A stretch of 64,000 nt of DNA from Bugula neritina (taxonomy: Eukaryota > Bryozoa > Gymnolaemata > Cheilostomatida > Bugulidae): NCBI GenBank assembly GCA_964035545.1, contig OZ037765.1, positions 124,001-188,000 on the forward strand, read 5' to 3'. Each line of letters opens with the position of its first letter. The first letter of the stretch is position 1. Of this stretch, positions 39,801 through 51,100 are shown one piece after another. Position numbers and translations under genes: made by a program. The notes below the pieces were generated by a model, which searched no databases, was not told where the DNA came from, and saw only the letters and a list, made by a program, of their open reading frames with translations.

Positions 39801-41955
39801 TGTTGCTAGGTGATACAGGTGTGTTGCTAGGTGATACAGGAGTGTTGCTAGGTGATACAGGAGTGTTGCTAGGTGGAGTTACCTGGATGACGAGTGACAT
39901 CTGCTGACTCTGAGAGTAGAGGAGTCTGTACTTCTGAGAGAGACACTCATAACTGTAAATATTGTATCATAATATCTCAGTCTACACTACTAGGTACTCA
40001 GTCTACACTACTAGGTACTCAGTCTACACTACTAGGTACTCAGTCTACACTACTAGGTACTCAGTCTACACTACTAGGTACTCAGTCTACACTACAAGGT
40101 ACTCAGTCTACACTACTAGGTACTCAGTCTACACTACTAGGTACTCAGTCTACACTACTAGGTACTCAATCTGCACTACTAGGTACTCAGTCTACACTAC
40201 TAGGTACTCAGTCTACACTACTAGGTACTCAGTCTACACTACTAGGTACTCAGTCTACACTACTAGGTACTCAGTCTGCACTACTAGGTACTCAGTCTAC
40301 ACTACTAGGTACTCAGTCTACACTACTAGGTACTCAGTCTGCACTACTAGGTACTCAGTCTACACTACTAGGTACTCAGTCTACACTACTAGGTACTCAG
40401 TCTGCACTACTAGGTACTCAGTCTACACTATGAAATACTCAGTCTACACTATGAAATACTCAGTCTACACTATGAAATACTCAGTCTACACTAACCTCTC
40501 CTCCACAAGATGCTGAGTCTCTACTCTCTGTGTGAGCTCAATGACTCTCTGCTGGAGCTTAGACCTCATTGCACGCTCCTGTTCGAGCTCTTGCTGTAAA
40601 GCAAGTACGCCGCTCTGCTGCTGCCAAACACAAACCATATCTATTCACAACAAACTGCAATAGCAAGGCTCTCTAATAATACAGAAGCCAGTTAGCACAA
40701 GCAGCCCAGGTGATGGAAGTGTAAGCAAGATACCAACCTCAATACTCTGCTGGTTTCTCATATCTGCACTGTAGTATTTGTTACCATCATTATGATAGTG
40801 ATTAGAGTTAAACAAGTTGCCTTTGTGATTAGCTTGAGGAGGGACAGCTGTCTTGGATAGTTGAGTGTTAATTGCAGGCATATAGTCTGAACTAGACTGT
40901 GAATGACTGAACTGTTTGGCAGACAACTGCGGGTGAGCTGTCTGACCGCCCTCATTACAACTCACGTCATTCATGGAGGAAGAGTTGTCAATAAGACTGA
41001 TTATGTTAGCTATAGCTGTCTGTGTGTCAGCACTTACAAGCTGACTTAGGTTACTGGAGCCCGGCAGCGGTCTGGCTCTAGAGTTTATATCATTCAGATT
41101 TGCTGCCGTGGAGGTTTGTAAGAAAGAAGATACTGTATTCACTGGAGGGTTTTGATGAGCATACTGGACAGCATTTGAGTGCGGAGATTGAGTAGCTAAT
41201 ATTTGGTCACTAACACCCCGACTGGGGTACTGTGGATTGGGGTACTGTGGACTGGGGTACTGTGGAAGAACATGTGCTCGTGGTGTCTCCATACGTGAGT
41301 TACTATTATACTGCCTCTGAGTGTTTCTCATTGAAGGAGCGGCACGATGAGGTAAAGGACTAGGCTGAGAATAACTCATTGATGCTAGACTACTGTAACT
41401 ATTATGATTGTGTTCTTGGGGCTCTGGTCTTTTAATTGGTCCTGATCCTCGACTAATAACATCCTGATTGCCTGCTAGTATTGACCCTTGCATTGAGCTA
41501 AAGCCATTTGTTGTTGCTTCACTGTGAATGTAATTCCCACTAACTTGATTCAGGCTGTTTGTGTTGTTGGGTTTAGAATTGGCTACAGAACAAAAATTTT
41601 TGTTTTGAAAAAGCGAAGGTACACGACTAGGTGCTTGAGCCACATGCATATTTATATTACTATTATTGCTTAATGGAAGAGCTTGTGAAAAAGAAACGGC
41701 CTTCAAGTTAATTGACTGGTATCCGTTTTGAACTTGAAGTTCATGACTATTTTCATTCTGGATATCATTCACATTGTTGTTCGTAGTACAGTTGACGGAT
41801 TGCACTTCTAGTCTCGTATCACGATCAAACAAAGTTTCAGTTTGACTCTGACCATTATGATTATCAGAAGCATGAGCAGGTCCCAGACCAGTCTGAGTTT
41901 GAGTTACAGTGAAGCTTTGAGTCTGTTGTAGTCCATCGACGGGATTGCTGTACAT
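33893..41955 (-). CDS. NCKAP5/NCKAP5L-like coiled-coil protein, 7 exons, 957 aa
   Basis: Exons: 41955-40738, 40620-40496, 39952-39883, 39379-39137, 35800-35552, 35148-34893, 34605-33893; total 2874 nt, GT-AG throughout. Residues 1-406 are Asn/Gln/Ser-rich and disordered. Residues 407-660 are a long coiled coil. Its core, LENEMYQRRYEKCIDEISKQ followed by VVQALLTQK and then a leucine-rich second helix, resembles the conserved coil of Nck-associated protein 5 and NCKAP5L, which act at microtubules and centrosomes. The C-terminal third is Ser/Pro-rich with SH3-ligand motifs PPAPPPRP (871-878) and PPPLPPKQ (898-905), consistent with NCK-type partners. The assignment rests on recalled similarity of the coil, so treat it as probable. 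The family's long vertebrate tail is not seen. Start: first ATG after in-frame stops. Confidence 0.7.
34607..34887. repeat. 21-bp minisatellite in NCKAP5-like intron 6
   Basis: About 13 copies of GGTATAACAGTATTATCATA plus C. On the coding strand it begins a few bases after the donor of exon 6 and ends directly at the exon-7 acceptor (TATACAG). It occupies almost the whole 287-bp intron. Because the unit is a multiple of three, readthrough frames of 100-145 codons appear on both strands; they are artefacts. Confidence 0.9.
35160..35551. repeat. 40-bp minisatellite filling NCKAP5-like intron 5
   Basis: About ten copies of a unit containing GAGTGTTGGTGTGTCAGCCA then ATGAGAGAGA. On the coding strand the array begins at the donor itself: exon 5 is followed by GTACTGTGTGTCTCTCTC, and the repeated unit reads CTACTGTGTCTCTCTC. 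Each unit carries a CCAAT box on the plus strand. Confidence 0.9.
35843..39050. mobile_element. 3.2-kb TIR element in NCKAP5-like intron 4
   Basis: Left end TGTGACCTCCCACCACAAAA then CAGGGAACGTTGG. The right end, read in reverse, is TGTGACCCATCACGACAAAA then CCGGGAACTTGG, about 31 bp with a few mismatches. TA dinucleotides flank both sides (35841-35842, 39051-39052). A TA target suggests a Tc1/mariner-like insertion, but the TIR is not one I recognise. The interior is AT-rich with no transposase; the 91-codon frame at 35995-36270 has no domain signature. It accounts for nearly all of intron 4. Confidence 0.6.
39384..39876. repeat. Two minisatellites filling NCKAP5-like intron 3
   Basis: Four copies of an 18-base unit (CTCTACAGTATACACTAC) abut the exon-4 acceptor. 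About 20 copies of a 21-base unit (TGATACAGGAGTGTTGCTAG plus G) fill the rest up to the exon-3 donor. Both lengths are multiples of three, hence the spurious Pro-Ser-Asn-Thr and Leu-Gly-Asp-Thr repeat proteins. Confidence 0.92.
39970..40494. repeat. 21-bp minisatellite filling NCKAP5-like intron 2
   Basis: About 24 copies of CTCAGTCTACACTACTAGGT plus A. The last three or four units, nearest the exon-2 donor, read ATGAAATA instead. The coding-strand donor GTTAGTGTAGACTGAG is the unit itself apart from its first two bases, so the array has grown from the 5' splice site. Confidence 0.92.
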
Positions 41956-44900
41956 TGTTATTTTAAATTTTGAAATAAATGTTCAGTATTGATGTGTTAT
42001 GCACGCCTTCATTAATCTAAAAAAAAATAAATTAAATCACCCTGAGTGCGAGAACAAAATTGTAAATAGACTTGAAGCTTCTAAGTATTACTTTTAGTGT
42101 ATACTTATAGTCTATGTACATTGACATTCATATTGATGTTGGAGCTTCCCAAACAAGAAACCTACTTCAGCCATCTTCTGGAACTCTACAACGGCTGAGC
42201 TACCAGCTAACCGAGTAATAAATTTAGTTTACTTTGTAGTAACAACGTCATATCTTGAAGAAAAAAAAAAATTTTTTCTGCATTTTTTTACAAAGATTTT
42301 ATTTTAAATAATTTTTAAATTTGCAAAACATTTCTGTTTTATAAAAATTAAATTCGCCTGTGATGCATCGTGTCTTGACCGAAACAACATCATGAATTTA
42401 CGCACTTCAACACGAACGAAATCTTAATAAAAACAGCACTGTTTAGCACACTATTTAGTTTTTACTTTCATTTTGTCTATTCCTAATCGTCCAAAACGGA
42501 TACGTTAAGTTTATATCATTTTGATTAGAAAAATATCATTCATGGTATTTAATTTTCTCATTTAATATTTTGCTTATTGACTATTGTAAATAGTTAAAAA
42601 TTTATTAAATCACGAATTATTATTGTAGTTAAAGGGTGGTGTAACTGTAAGTTTTTGTAGTCACCGTGTAATTGTTATTGTATGTTTATATTGACGGATG
42701 AAGAGTGACAGTGACACTGACAGTGAGTGTCAGTGTGACTGATAATGATAGTAATACTCATACTGATACTGAATGTGATACTGATATTCATATTAGATTT
42801 GATAGCTATTGTTCAGGCTGAGGCTATTCACTTTCAGCATTCTAATACTAATAATTATAATATTAATAATGGTAATTTTGATTCTCATAGTTAGTCATAC
42901 TCATAGCTAATGACTCATTACAGTTACTCATTTAGTTTCACGATGACTATAACTTGATGGTCAAGAGCGTTCTACCTCATCAGAGGTAATCAGAGGTAAC
43001 TCTAACTAATCTATAAGTATGACATTAAGTTATTAACTGCATAACTTATAACTATAAGTATAACTATAAGTATTAGTATAACTGTAAGATTAAGTATAAC
43101 TTAAACTGTAGTCTATGAGTATAACTATTCACTTTCAGCCACTCATCAACATGTCTCATAGTCATACCGAAATTGTCAGTCTCACTACTTTCACTTTGTG
43201 ATAGTGATATACCGTATGCACATTGTCATAGTGATACTCATGCTGATGCATTGAAAAAATATTTATTTATATAGCTAATGTAAATGCAGCATAGTATTCA
43301 GCCATATTGATTGTTAATTGGTATTTATAGCTTCATACAATACTTTGTAAATGTTACTTATGGGGAAATTTTCTGTGTCTCTCTTCCTACTCATAGAGTT
43401 AGATGTCAGACGTTTTTGTTATTCCTTGAGTTGAGCTGTTAGTGCTATTATTAAGATTCATATTCATATTGACAAAGGCAAACTGTAAGTTTCTGAGTCA
43501 CTAAGTAGCAGTAAGCTCAAATAATTAAGTGATACCAACTTAGAATTTGTGACATGGTTTTACTTCTTTAAGAAATAAAGCCATACTCTAAGTGTAAAGG
43601 CACAGTATGCTATCATAGCACCAGCTAAATCAAAATACTGTATAGTGTGAGGCACTAGCCTTGCTTTATGCTCTAGTATGTACTTGACAAGAGATGAGAG
43701 ATGGTCCTAATGACTCACAATACATGTCAATGGTAATCATAGTGATTATATTACATTATGCTTGTTTCTATTTATACAAAAGTAGATATTGTTATATAAA
43801 CAGTCATTAGTTACCAGCGTTTTAGAGTTGGTTTGAAATTTTAGTTAAATGTGGAGCTGTAAGTGTAGATATAATTAAGTAGTTTACTATGGAGCTGTAA
43901 GTGTAGATATAATTAAGTGGTTTACTATGGAGCTGTAAGTGTAGATATGATTAAGTAGTTTACTATGGAGCTGTAAGTGTAGATGTAATTAAGTAGTTTA
44001 CTATGGAGCAGTAAGTGTAGATGTAATTAAGTAGTTTACTATGGAGCTGTAAGTGTAGATATAATTAAGTAGTTTACTATGGAGCTGTAAGTGTAGATGT
44101 AATTAAGTAGTTTACTATGGAGCTGTAAGTGTAGATGTAATTAAGTAGTTTACTATGGAGCAGTAAGTGTAGATGTAATTAAGTAGTTTACTATGGAGCT
44201 GTAAGTGTAGATATAATTAAGTAGTTTACTATGGAGCTGTAAGTGTAGATGTAATTAAGTAGTTTACTATGGAGCTGTAAGTGTAGATATGATTAAGTAG
44301 TTTACTATGGAGCTGTAAGTGTAGATATAATTAAGTAGTTTACTATGGAGCTGTAAGTGTAGATATGATTAAGTAGTTTACTATGGAGCTGTAAGTGTAG
44401 ATGTAATTAAGTAGTTTACTATGGAGCAGTAAGTGTAGATGTAATTAAGTAGTTTACTATGGAGCTGTAAGTGTAGATATAATTAAGTAGTTTACTATGG
44501 AGCTGTAAGTGTAGATGTAATTAAGTAGTTTACTATGGAGCAGTAAGTGTAGATGTAATTAAGTAGTTTACTATGGAGCTGTAAGTGTAGATATAATTAA
44601 GTAGTTTACTATGGAGCTGTAAGTGTAGATATGATTAAGTAGTTTACTATGGAGCTGTAAGTGTAGATATAATTAAGTAGTTTACTATGGAGCTGTAAGT
44701 GTAGATATAATTAAGTAGTTTACTATGGAGCTGTAAGTGTAGATATAATTAGGTGGTTTAGCAGGAAATAATACTAAACAGCTCACTTGTCTTGGAATTT
44801 TTATATATTATTTCATTAGGCTGCATAAATAAGGCTTTTACTATAACTGTATGCTTTGCATTTCTTGGACATTAACTAGTAGTGTTTGTATGTAACCAAA

Positions 44901-45108
44901 TGCTATTTATAAATAGTTCATACTGTATAGTAGAATATTTTATTATTATATTATTGATCATGAAAGCTTCACAAATTAGTGAGATTTGACAACATTTTCA
45001 TTGCTATAAAAATATGTACATTTTCCTCCTAAATGTTGATAAATATAGAATAAGTGATGCATTGTGGTTAGTCTAGCGGTTTTGGTGAAGATCTTTAGGC
45101 AGTTGAGT
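41956..45108. other. Divergent intergenic region with a 39-bp minisatellite
   Basis: This 3.1-kb gap separates the divergent NCKAP5-like and MYSM1 starts and must hold both promoters. At 43850-44755 there are about 23 copies of a 39-base unit containing TACTATGGAGCTGTAAGTGT. Each unit has a CTGTAAGTGTAG donor-like core on the plus strand, although the array is outside the coding exons. The order of ATATAA, ATGTAA and AGCAGT variants repeats in blocks. The remaining unique sequence shows no exon that I can support. Confidence 0.75.
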
Positions 45109-48100
45109 ATGGATTCAGATGACGGGGATGTTGATATAGAAGGAGAGTTCAACGTAGATATCTCAGAGTAAGTATATGTTAGTATAAATATCTCAGAGTA
45201 AGTATATGTTAGTATAAATATCTCAGAGTAAGTATATGTTAGTATAAATATCTCAGAGTAAGTATATGTTAGTATAAATATCTCAGAGTAAGTATATGTT
45301 AGTATAAATATCTCAGAGTGAGTATATGTTAGTATAAATATCTCAGAGTAAGTATATGTTAGTATAAATATCTCAGAGTGAGTATATGTTAGTATAAATA
45401 TCTCAGAGTAAGTATCTGTTAGTATAAATATCTCAGAGTAAGTATATGTCAGTATAAATATCTGAGAGTAAGTATATGTTAGTATACATATCTCAGAGTA
45501 AGTATATGTTAGTATAAATATCTCAGAGTAAGTATCTGTTAGTATAAATATCTCAGAGTAAGTATATGTCAGTATAAATATCTCAGAGTATGTATATGTT
45601 AGTATAAATATCTGAGAGTAAGTATATGTTAGTATAAATATCTCAGAGTAAGTATCTGTTAGTATAAATATCTCAGAGTAAGTATCTGTTAGTATAAATA
45701 TCTCAGAGTAAGTATATGTTAGTATAAATATAAATATTATGTTACAGATGTGACTGGAAGTCCACTCAACTGACACACAACCTACTAAATCAGGTATATA
45801 TTACTTAGCATATACTCTACTATGTATAGCATATACTCTACTATGTATAGCATATACTCTGCTATGTATAGCATATACTCTACTATATATAGCATATACT
45901 CTACTATGTATAGCATATACTCTACTTTGTATAGCATATACTCTACTATGTATAGCATATACTCTACACAGGAAGCTGGTCTCATCGACCTTGACCCAGA
46001 TAGCCGGCAAGTCGTCCTTGACCTCTTGGAAGGAGACGGTCAGACAGACTCAACTGACACCAAGAGAGCGTTACGTAACACCAGCCGGCAGGTTCGTCTC
46101 ACAGCAGAGGAGAAACTTGTCTTCCAGAGGAGTCTTGTGAGTTTCTTGTCTCATGTAATATATCGTGTAATATATACTATATCATGTAATATATCGTGTA
46201 ATATATACTATATCGTGTAATATATCGTATGATAAATACTATATCATGTAATATATCGTGTAATATATCGTGTAATATATACTATATCATGTAATATATC
46301 GTGTAATATGTACTATATCATGTGATATATCGTGTAATATGTACTATATCATGTAATATATCGTGTAATATATATTATATCATGTGATATAGTGTAATAT
46401 ATACTATATCATGTAATATATCGTGTAATATATATTATATCATGTGATATAGTGTAATATATACTATATCATGTGATATATCGTGTAATATATACTATAT
46501 CGTGTAATATATCGTGTAATATATCATGTAATATATCGTGTAATATATACTATATCATGTAATATATCGTGTAATATGTACTATATCATGTGATATATCG
46601 TGTAATATATACTATATCATGTAATATATCGTGTAATATGTACTATATCATGTAATATATCGTGTAATATATATTATATCATGTGATATAGTGTAATATA
46701 TACTATATCATGTAATATATTGTGTAATATATATTATATCATGTGATATAGTGTAATATATACTATATCATGTAATATATCGTGTAATATATACTATATC
46801 ATGTAATATATCGTGTAATCTATACTATATCATGTGATATATATACTATATCATGTGATATATCGTGTAATATGTACTATATCATGTGATATATCGTGTA
46901 ATATGTACTGTATCATGTGATATAGTGTAATATATACTATATCATGTGATATAGTGTAATATATATTATATCACATGATATAGTGTAATATATACTATAT
47001 CATGTGATATATCGTGTAATCTATACTATATCATGTGATATATCGTGTAATCTATACTATATCATATACTATAAGATATGATATATGATACGTATGCTGA
47101 TGAAATGTAGTCTCATTTTCCAGGAGATTTACGGAGAATCTTGGGAGCAAATTGCTACTCTCCTTCCTTTCAGAACAACAGATGAAGTGCGGAGGTTTGG
47201 AGTCAGCTATTTGAAGGTATACAGGATACAGGGGTGTGGTTTACACTAGACAGGGGTGTGGTTTACACTAGACAGAGTGTGGTTTACACTAGACAGGGTG
47301 TGGTTTACACTAGACAGGGGTGTGGTTTACACTAGACAGGGTGTGGTTTACACTAGACAGGGGTGTGGTTTACACTAGACAGAGTGTGGTTTACACTAGA
47401 CAGGGTGTGGTTTACACTAGACAGGGTGTGGTTTACACTAGACAGGGGTGTGGTTTACACTAGACAGGGTGTAGTATTTTATAAACTTGACTTCTTATAA
47501 TAAAATACCTGTGTTTTTGTACAGAAAGAGAAGAGGTTGAGTAACTTAAAGAGAAAGGCTATGCCAAAGTACGTTGACCTGTGTATTACCTTACCAAGGT
47601 CAAGGTCTTATCTATTCTCTATTCTACTCTAAATCATATCTACTCAGTATTTACATGGCAATTCTATTCTAGCCTAAGCTGTATAGAGAAGGAGTTATAT
47701 TTGTTATTTAACTTCCTGGTGTATCATTTACAGACAGTTCTCAGAGTCTGCACCCAGCTTTCTCCACACCCAGCAGTCTGTTACCAGTACACAAGCACCT
47801 ACTCACTCTGCCAGTGTACAAGCACCTGCTCACACTGCCAGTACACAAGCACCTGCTCACTCTGCCAGTGTACAAGCACCTGCTCACTCTGCCAGTACAC
47901 AAGCACCTGCTCACTCTGCCAGTGTACAAGCACCTGCTCACACTGCCAGTACACAAGCACCTGCTCCCACTGTCAGTACACAAGCACCTGCTCACTCTGC
48001 CAGCGTACAAGCGCCTGCTCACTCTGCCAGTGTACAAGCACCTGCTCACTCTGCCAGTGTACAAGCACCTGCTCCCACTGTCAGTACACAAGCACCTGCT

Positions 48101-51100
48101 CACACTGTCAGTACACAAGCACCTGCTCACACTGCCAGTATACAAGCACCTACTCACACTGCCAGTACACAAGCACCTGTTCACACTGTCAGTATACAAG
48201 CACCTGCTCACACTGCCAGTATGCAGACTGTTAGAAGTGACAGTAACCAGTTGACTTACTCAGCCAGAATAAACAAGCACCTTGCTACAGGTGTCACTGA
48301 ACCCACATATACACTTCATATTCACTCTCTCAGTAGCAACTCTAGTTCTGATGTGACCCAACCACCTGCAGTCTCTGTAAATCCAGACATCTCACCACCT
48401 CCGTGTAAAAAAGTAGCACCTGCATTGAGTGTCACAACACAGTCACCTGCTAGTATGACATCTTTAAGGTCACCAGCAAGGTTGGTCTGTAGATAACACT
48501 GAGGAGTAACACTAGATCCTCAGCATGGGTGAAAATAAATGTTAATATTCGCGGTTGCTGCGACCTGTTTTATTATGTTTTGTGTTTCAGAGTTGCTGAC
48601 ATCTCTTGTGCTGGAGGTAGTGATCTGCTGTCTCTTAGTGCTGCTGACTCATCAGAGGAAGTGGAAATATCAGGTCAGTTCCTTCATTGCTGTAGTAGGT
48701 AGGTGTGGTTACCTACGTAGGTGTGGTTACCTAGGTAGGTGTGGTTACCTAGGTAGGTGTGGTTACCTACGTAGGTGTGGTTACCTAGGTAGGTGTGGTT
48801 ATCTAGGTAGGTGTGGTTATCTAGGTAGGTGTGGTTACCTACGTAGGTGTGGCTATTTAGGTAGGTGTGGCTATCTGTTGTAGTAACTGATCCACCAGCT
48901 GCAGAAAACTTCCCATTGACGTTTACTCCTGTGTCCCGCAGAGCCGAGCTGTCCGATACTCCCCCTAACTCATCTGACACATTGACTGACACCTCCTCTC
49001 AACCTGTACATAGACTAGAGTTTGGAGTGTTGAACTCTGAGGGGGATTTTGTGCCGAAATCCGCCCCGCTCTCTGAATACGTATTTGAAGACGCGGGGGA
49101 GATAACTGATGAGGAGAAAAGTGTTATATCAGAGTTCTTTATTGGGAGAGACAGGAAAACACCTGAGCGCTACCTTCAGTACAGAACTTTTATCATCAGC
49201 AAATGGTGAGTTATTGTTTATTAGTACGACTATACTCTCTCCTACCCTACCCTACTCTCTCCTACCCTACCCTACTCTCTCCTACCCTACCCTACTCTCT
49301 CCTACCCTACCCTACTCTCTCCTACCCTACCCTACTCTCTCCTACCCTACCCTACTCTCTCCTACCCTACCCTGCTTTCTCCTACCCTTCTCTCCTACCC
49401 TTCTCCTATCTCCACCCTCTACTCTACCCTCTACTCTACCCTCTACTCTACCCTCTACTCTACCCTCTACTCTACCCTCTACTGTACTATGGGTTATCGC
49501 GTCAGTAAGATGTTCTCCATACTGAGTCAACAACTGAAAGCACGTGGAGTGAGTCACTACTAAACTATGAGCATCTTTCTATATTCCAGGGAAAGCCTTA
49601 GGCCCAGTTACGTGAGTAAAAGTCGTATAAGGCGAGAGATACCGTACCGAGGGGACGTGAGAGTTATATCCAGGATACACGACTACTTGGAGCAGATCGG
49701 AGCCATCAACTTTGGTTGCTGTAAGTATTCAGTTATCTTCCCTCACTTACAGTATTCAGTTATCTCCCCTCACTTACAGTATTCAGTTATCTCCCCTCAC
49801 TTACAGTATTGAGTTATCTCCCCTCACTTACAGTATTCAGTTATCTCCCCTCACTTACAGTATTGAGTTATCTCCCCTCACTTACAGTATTCAGTTATCT
49901 CCCCTCACTTACAGTATTGAGTTATCTCCCCTCACTTACAGTATTCAGTTATCTCCCCTCACTTACAGTATCCAGTTATCTCCCCTCACTTACAGTATTC
50001 AGTTATCTCCCCTCACTTACAGTATTGAGTTATCTCCCCTCACTTACAGTATTCAGTTATCTCCCCTCACTTACAGTATTGAGTTATCTCCCCTCACTTA
50101 CAGTATTCAGTTATCTCCCCTCACTTACAGTATCCAGTTATCTCCCCTCACTTACAGTATTCAGTTATCTCCCCTCACTTACAGTATTCAGTTATCTTCC
50201 CTCACTTACAGTATTCAGTTATCTCCCCTGACTAATGCTAACACTTCTATTCTAAACCAAAATCAACATGAAGATTCACAATAATCAGCAACAATCAGTT
50301 GAAGACACGTCACAACTGACTGTTAGAGACACGTCACACCTGATTGTTGGAAACACGTCACAACTGATTGTTGGAAACACGTCACAACTGATTGTTGGAA
50401 ACACGTCACAACTGACTGTTGGAGCATGCTCACAAGGATAGCTGAGTTCTTGGGCACAGTTTCTATACGGAATGTGTCTGGGTCGGAGCTGGCGCCACCT
50501 GGTGGTGGAGGTACTATAGCTAGTCGTAGCCAGTGTTCTGACTTGCTATGTGAGAAAGATCGGGACGTGCTGAATACCCACCCAGTATCCCACACTGATA
50601 GTCTGAGTTCTACATCAAGCTCTAAGTCTACTCAGTGCTCTCTGGTTTGTTATCTCAGTTTCTGTCTCAGCTGGTAGAGTATGAGTAGGCCAGCCATGTG
50701 GTGGCTCAGCTACTCATATTGTAACAGCTGATATATTAATACCTTTATTCCCATTTCCTGTTTACTATGCACGTGTATACTTGTACAGCCGAGGCAACTT
50801 ATCAAATACTTGTAAGTTCAGGAGTCCGGGCCAAGTCGACTTCTCATCAGGTGACTCATCTCTTTACATCCAACTCTTTCAATGGTTACATGTTTATTAG
50901 GTTTCATTTGATTGGCTGTGTGTAGTAAACATGTACATGTGATTGGTCAGTTATTATCACTACATGATGTTTGCAGGACAACAGAGTAGCGGAGAAAGAG
51001 ACAGTTACAAAGAAGGTGAGTGTTGCTATGGTTACTGTGTACACGTGTGTTGCTATGGTTACTGTATACCTGTGTGTTGCTATGGTTACTGTATATACGT

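Noticed and set aside
47741-48254. Cys-rich or Leu-rich repeat proteins from the exon-6 minisatellite
   Set aside because: They are in the wrong frames or strand. The frame fixed by exons 5 and 6 is the S-T-Q-A-P-A-H-S-A frame, which has no start codon of its own.
48539-48992. Gly-Tyr-Leu-Arg-Arg-Cys and His-Thr-Tyr-Leu repeat frames
   Set aside because: They span MYSM1 exon 7 and the intron 7 minisatellite in non-coding frames or on the opposite strand. The real reading is [21 protein letters not shown] joined to [10 protein letters not shown].
49230-49380. Interstitial telomere-like CCCTA repeat
   Set aside because: The period is 20 (CCTACCCTACCCTACTCTCT), not a hexamer. It is confined to MYSM1 intron 8 and fits the general intronic-minisatellite pattern.
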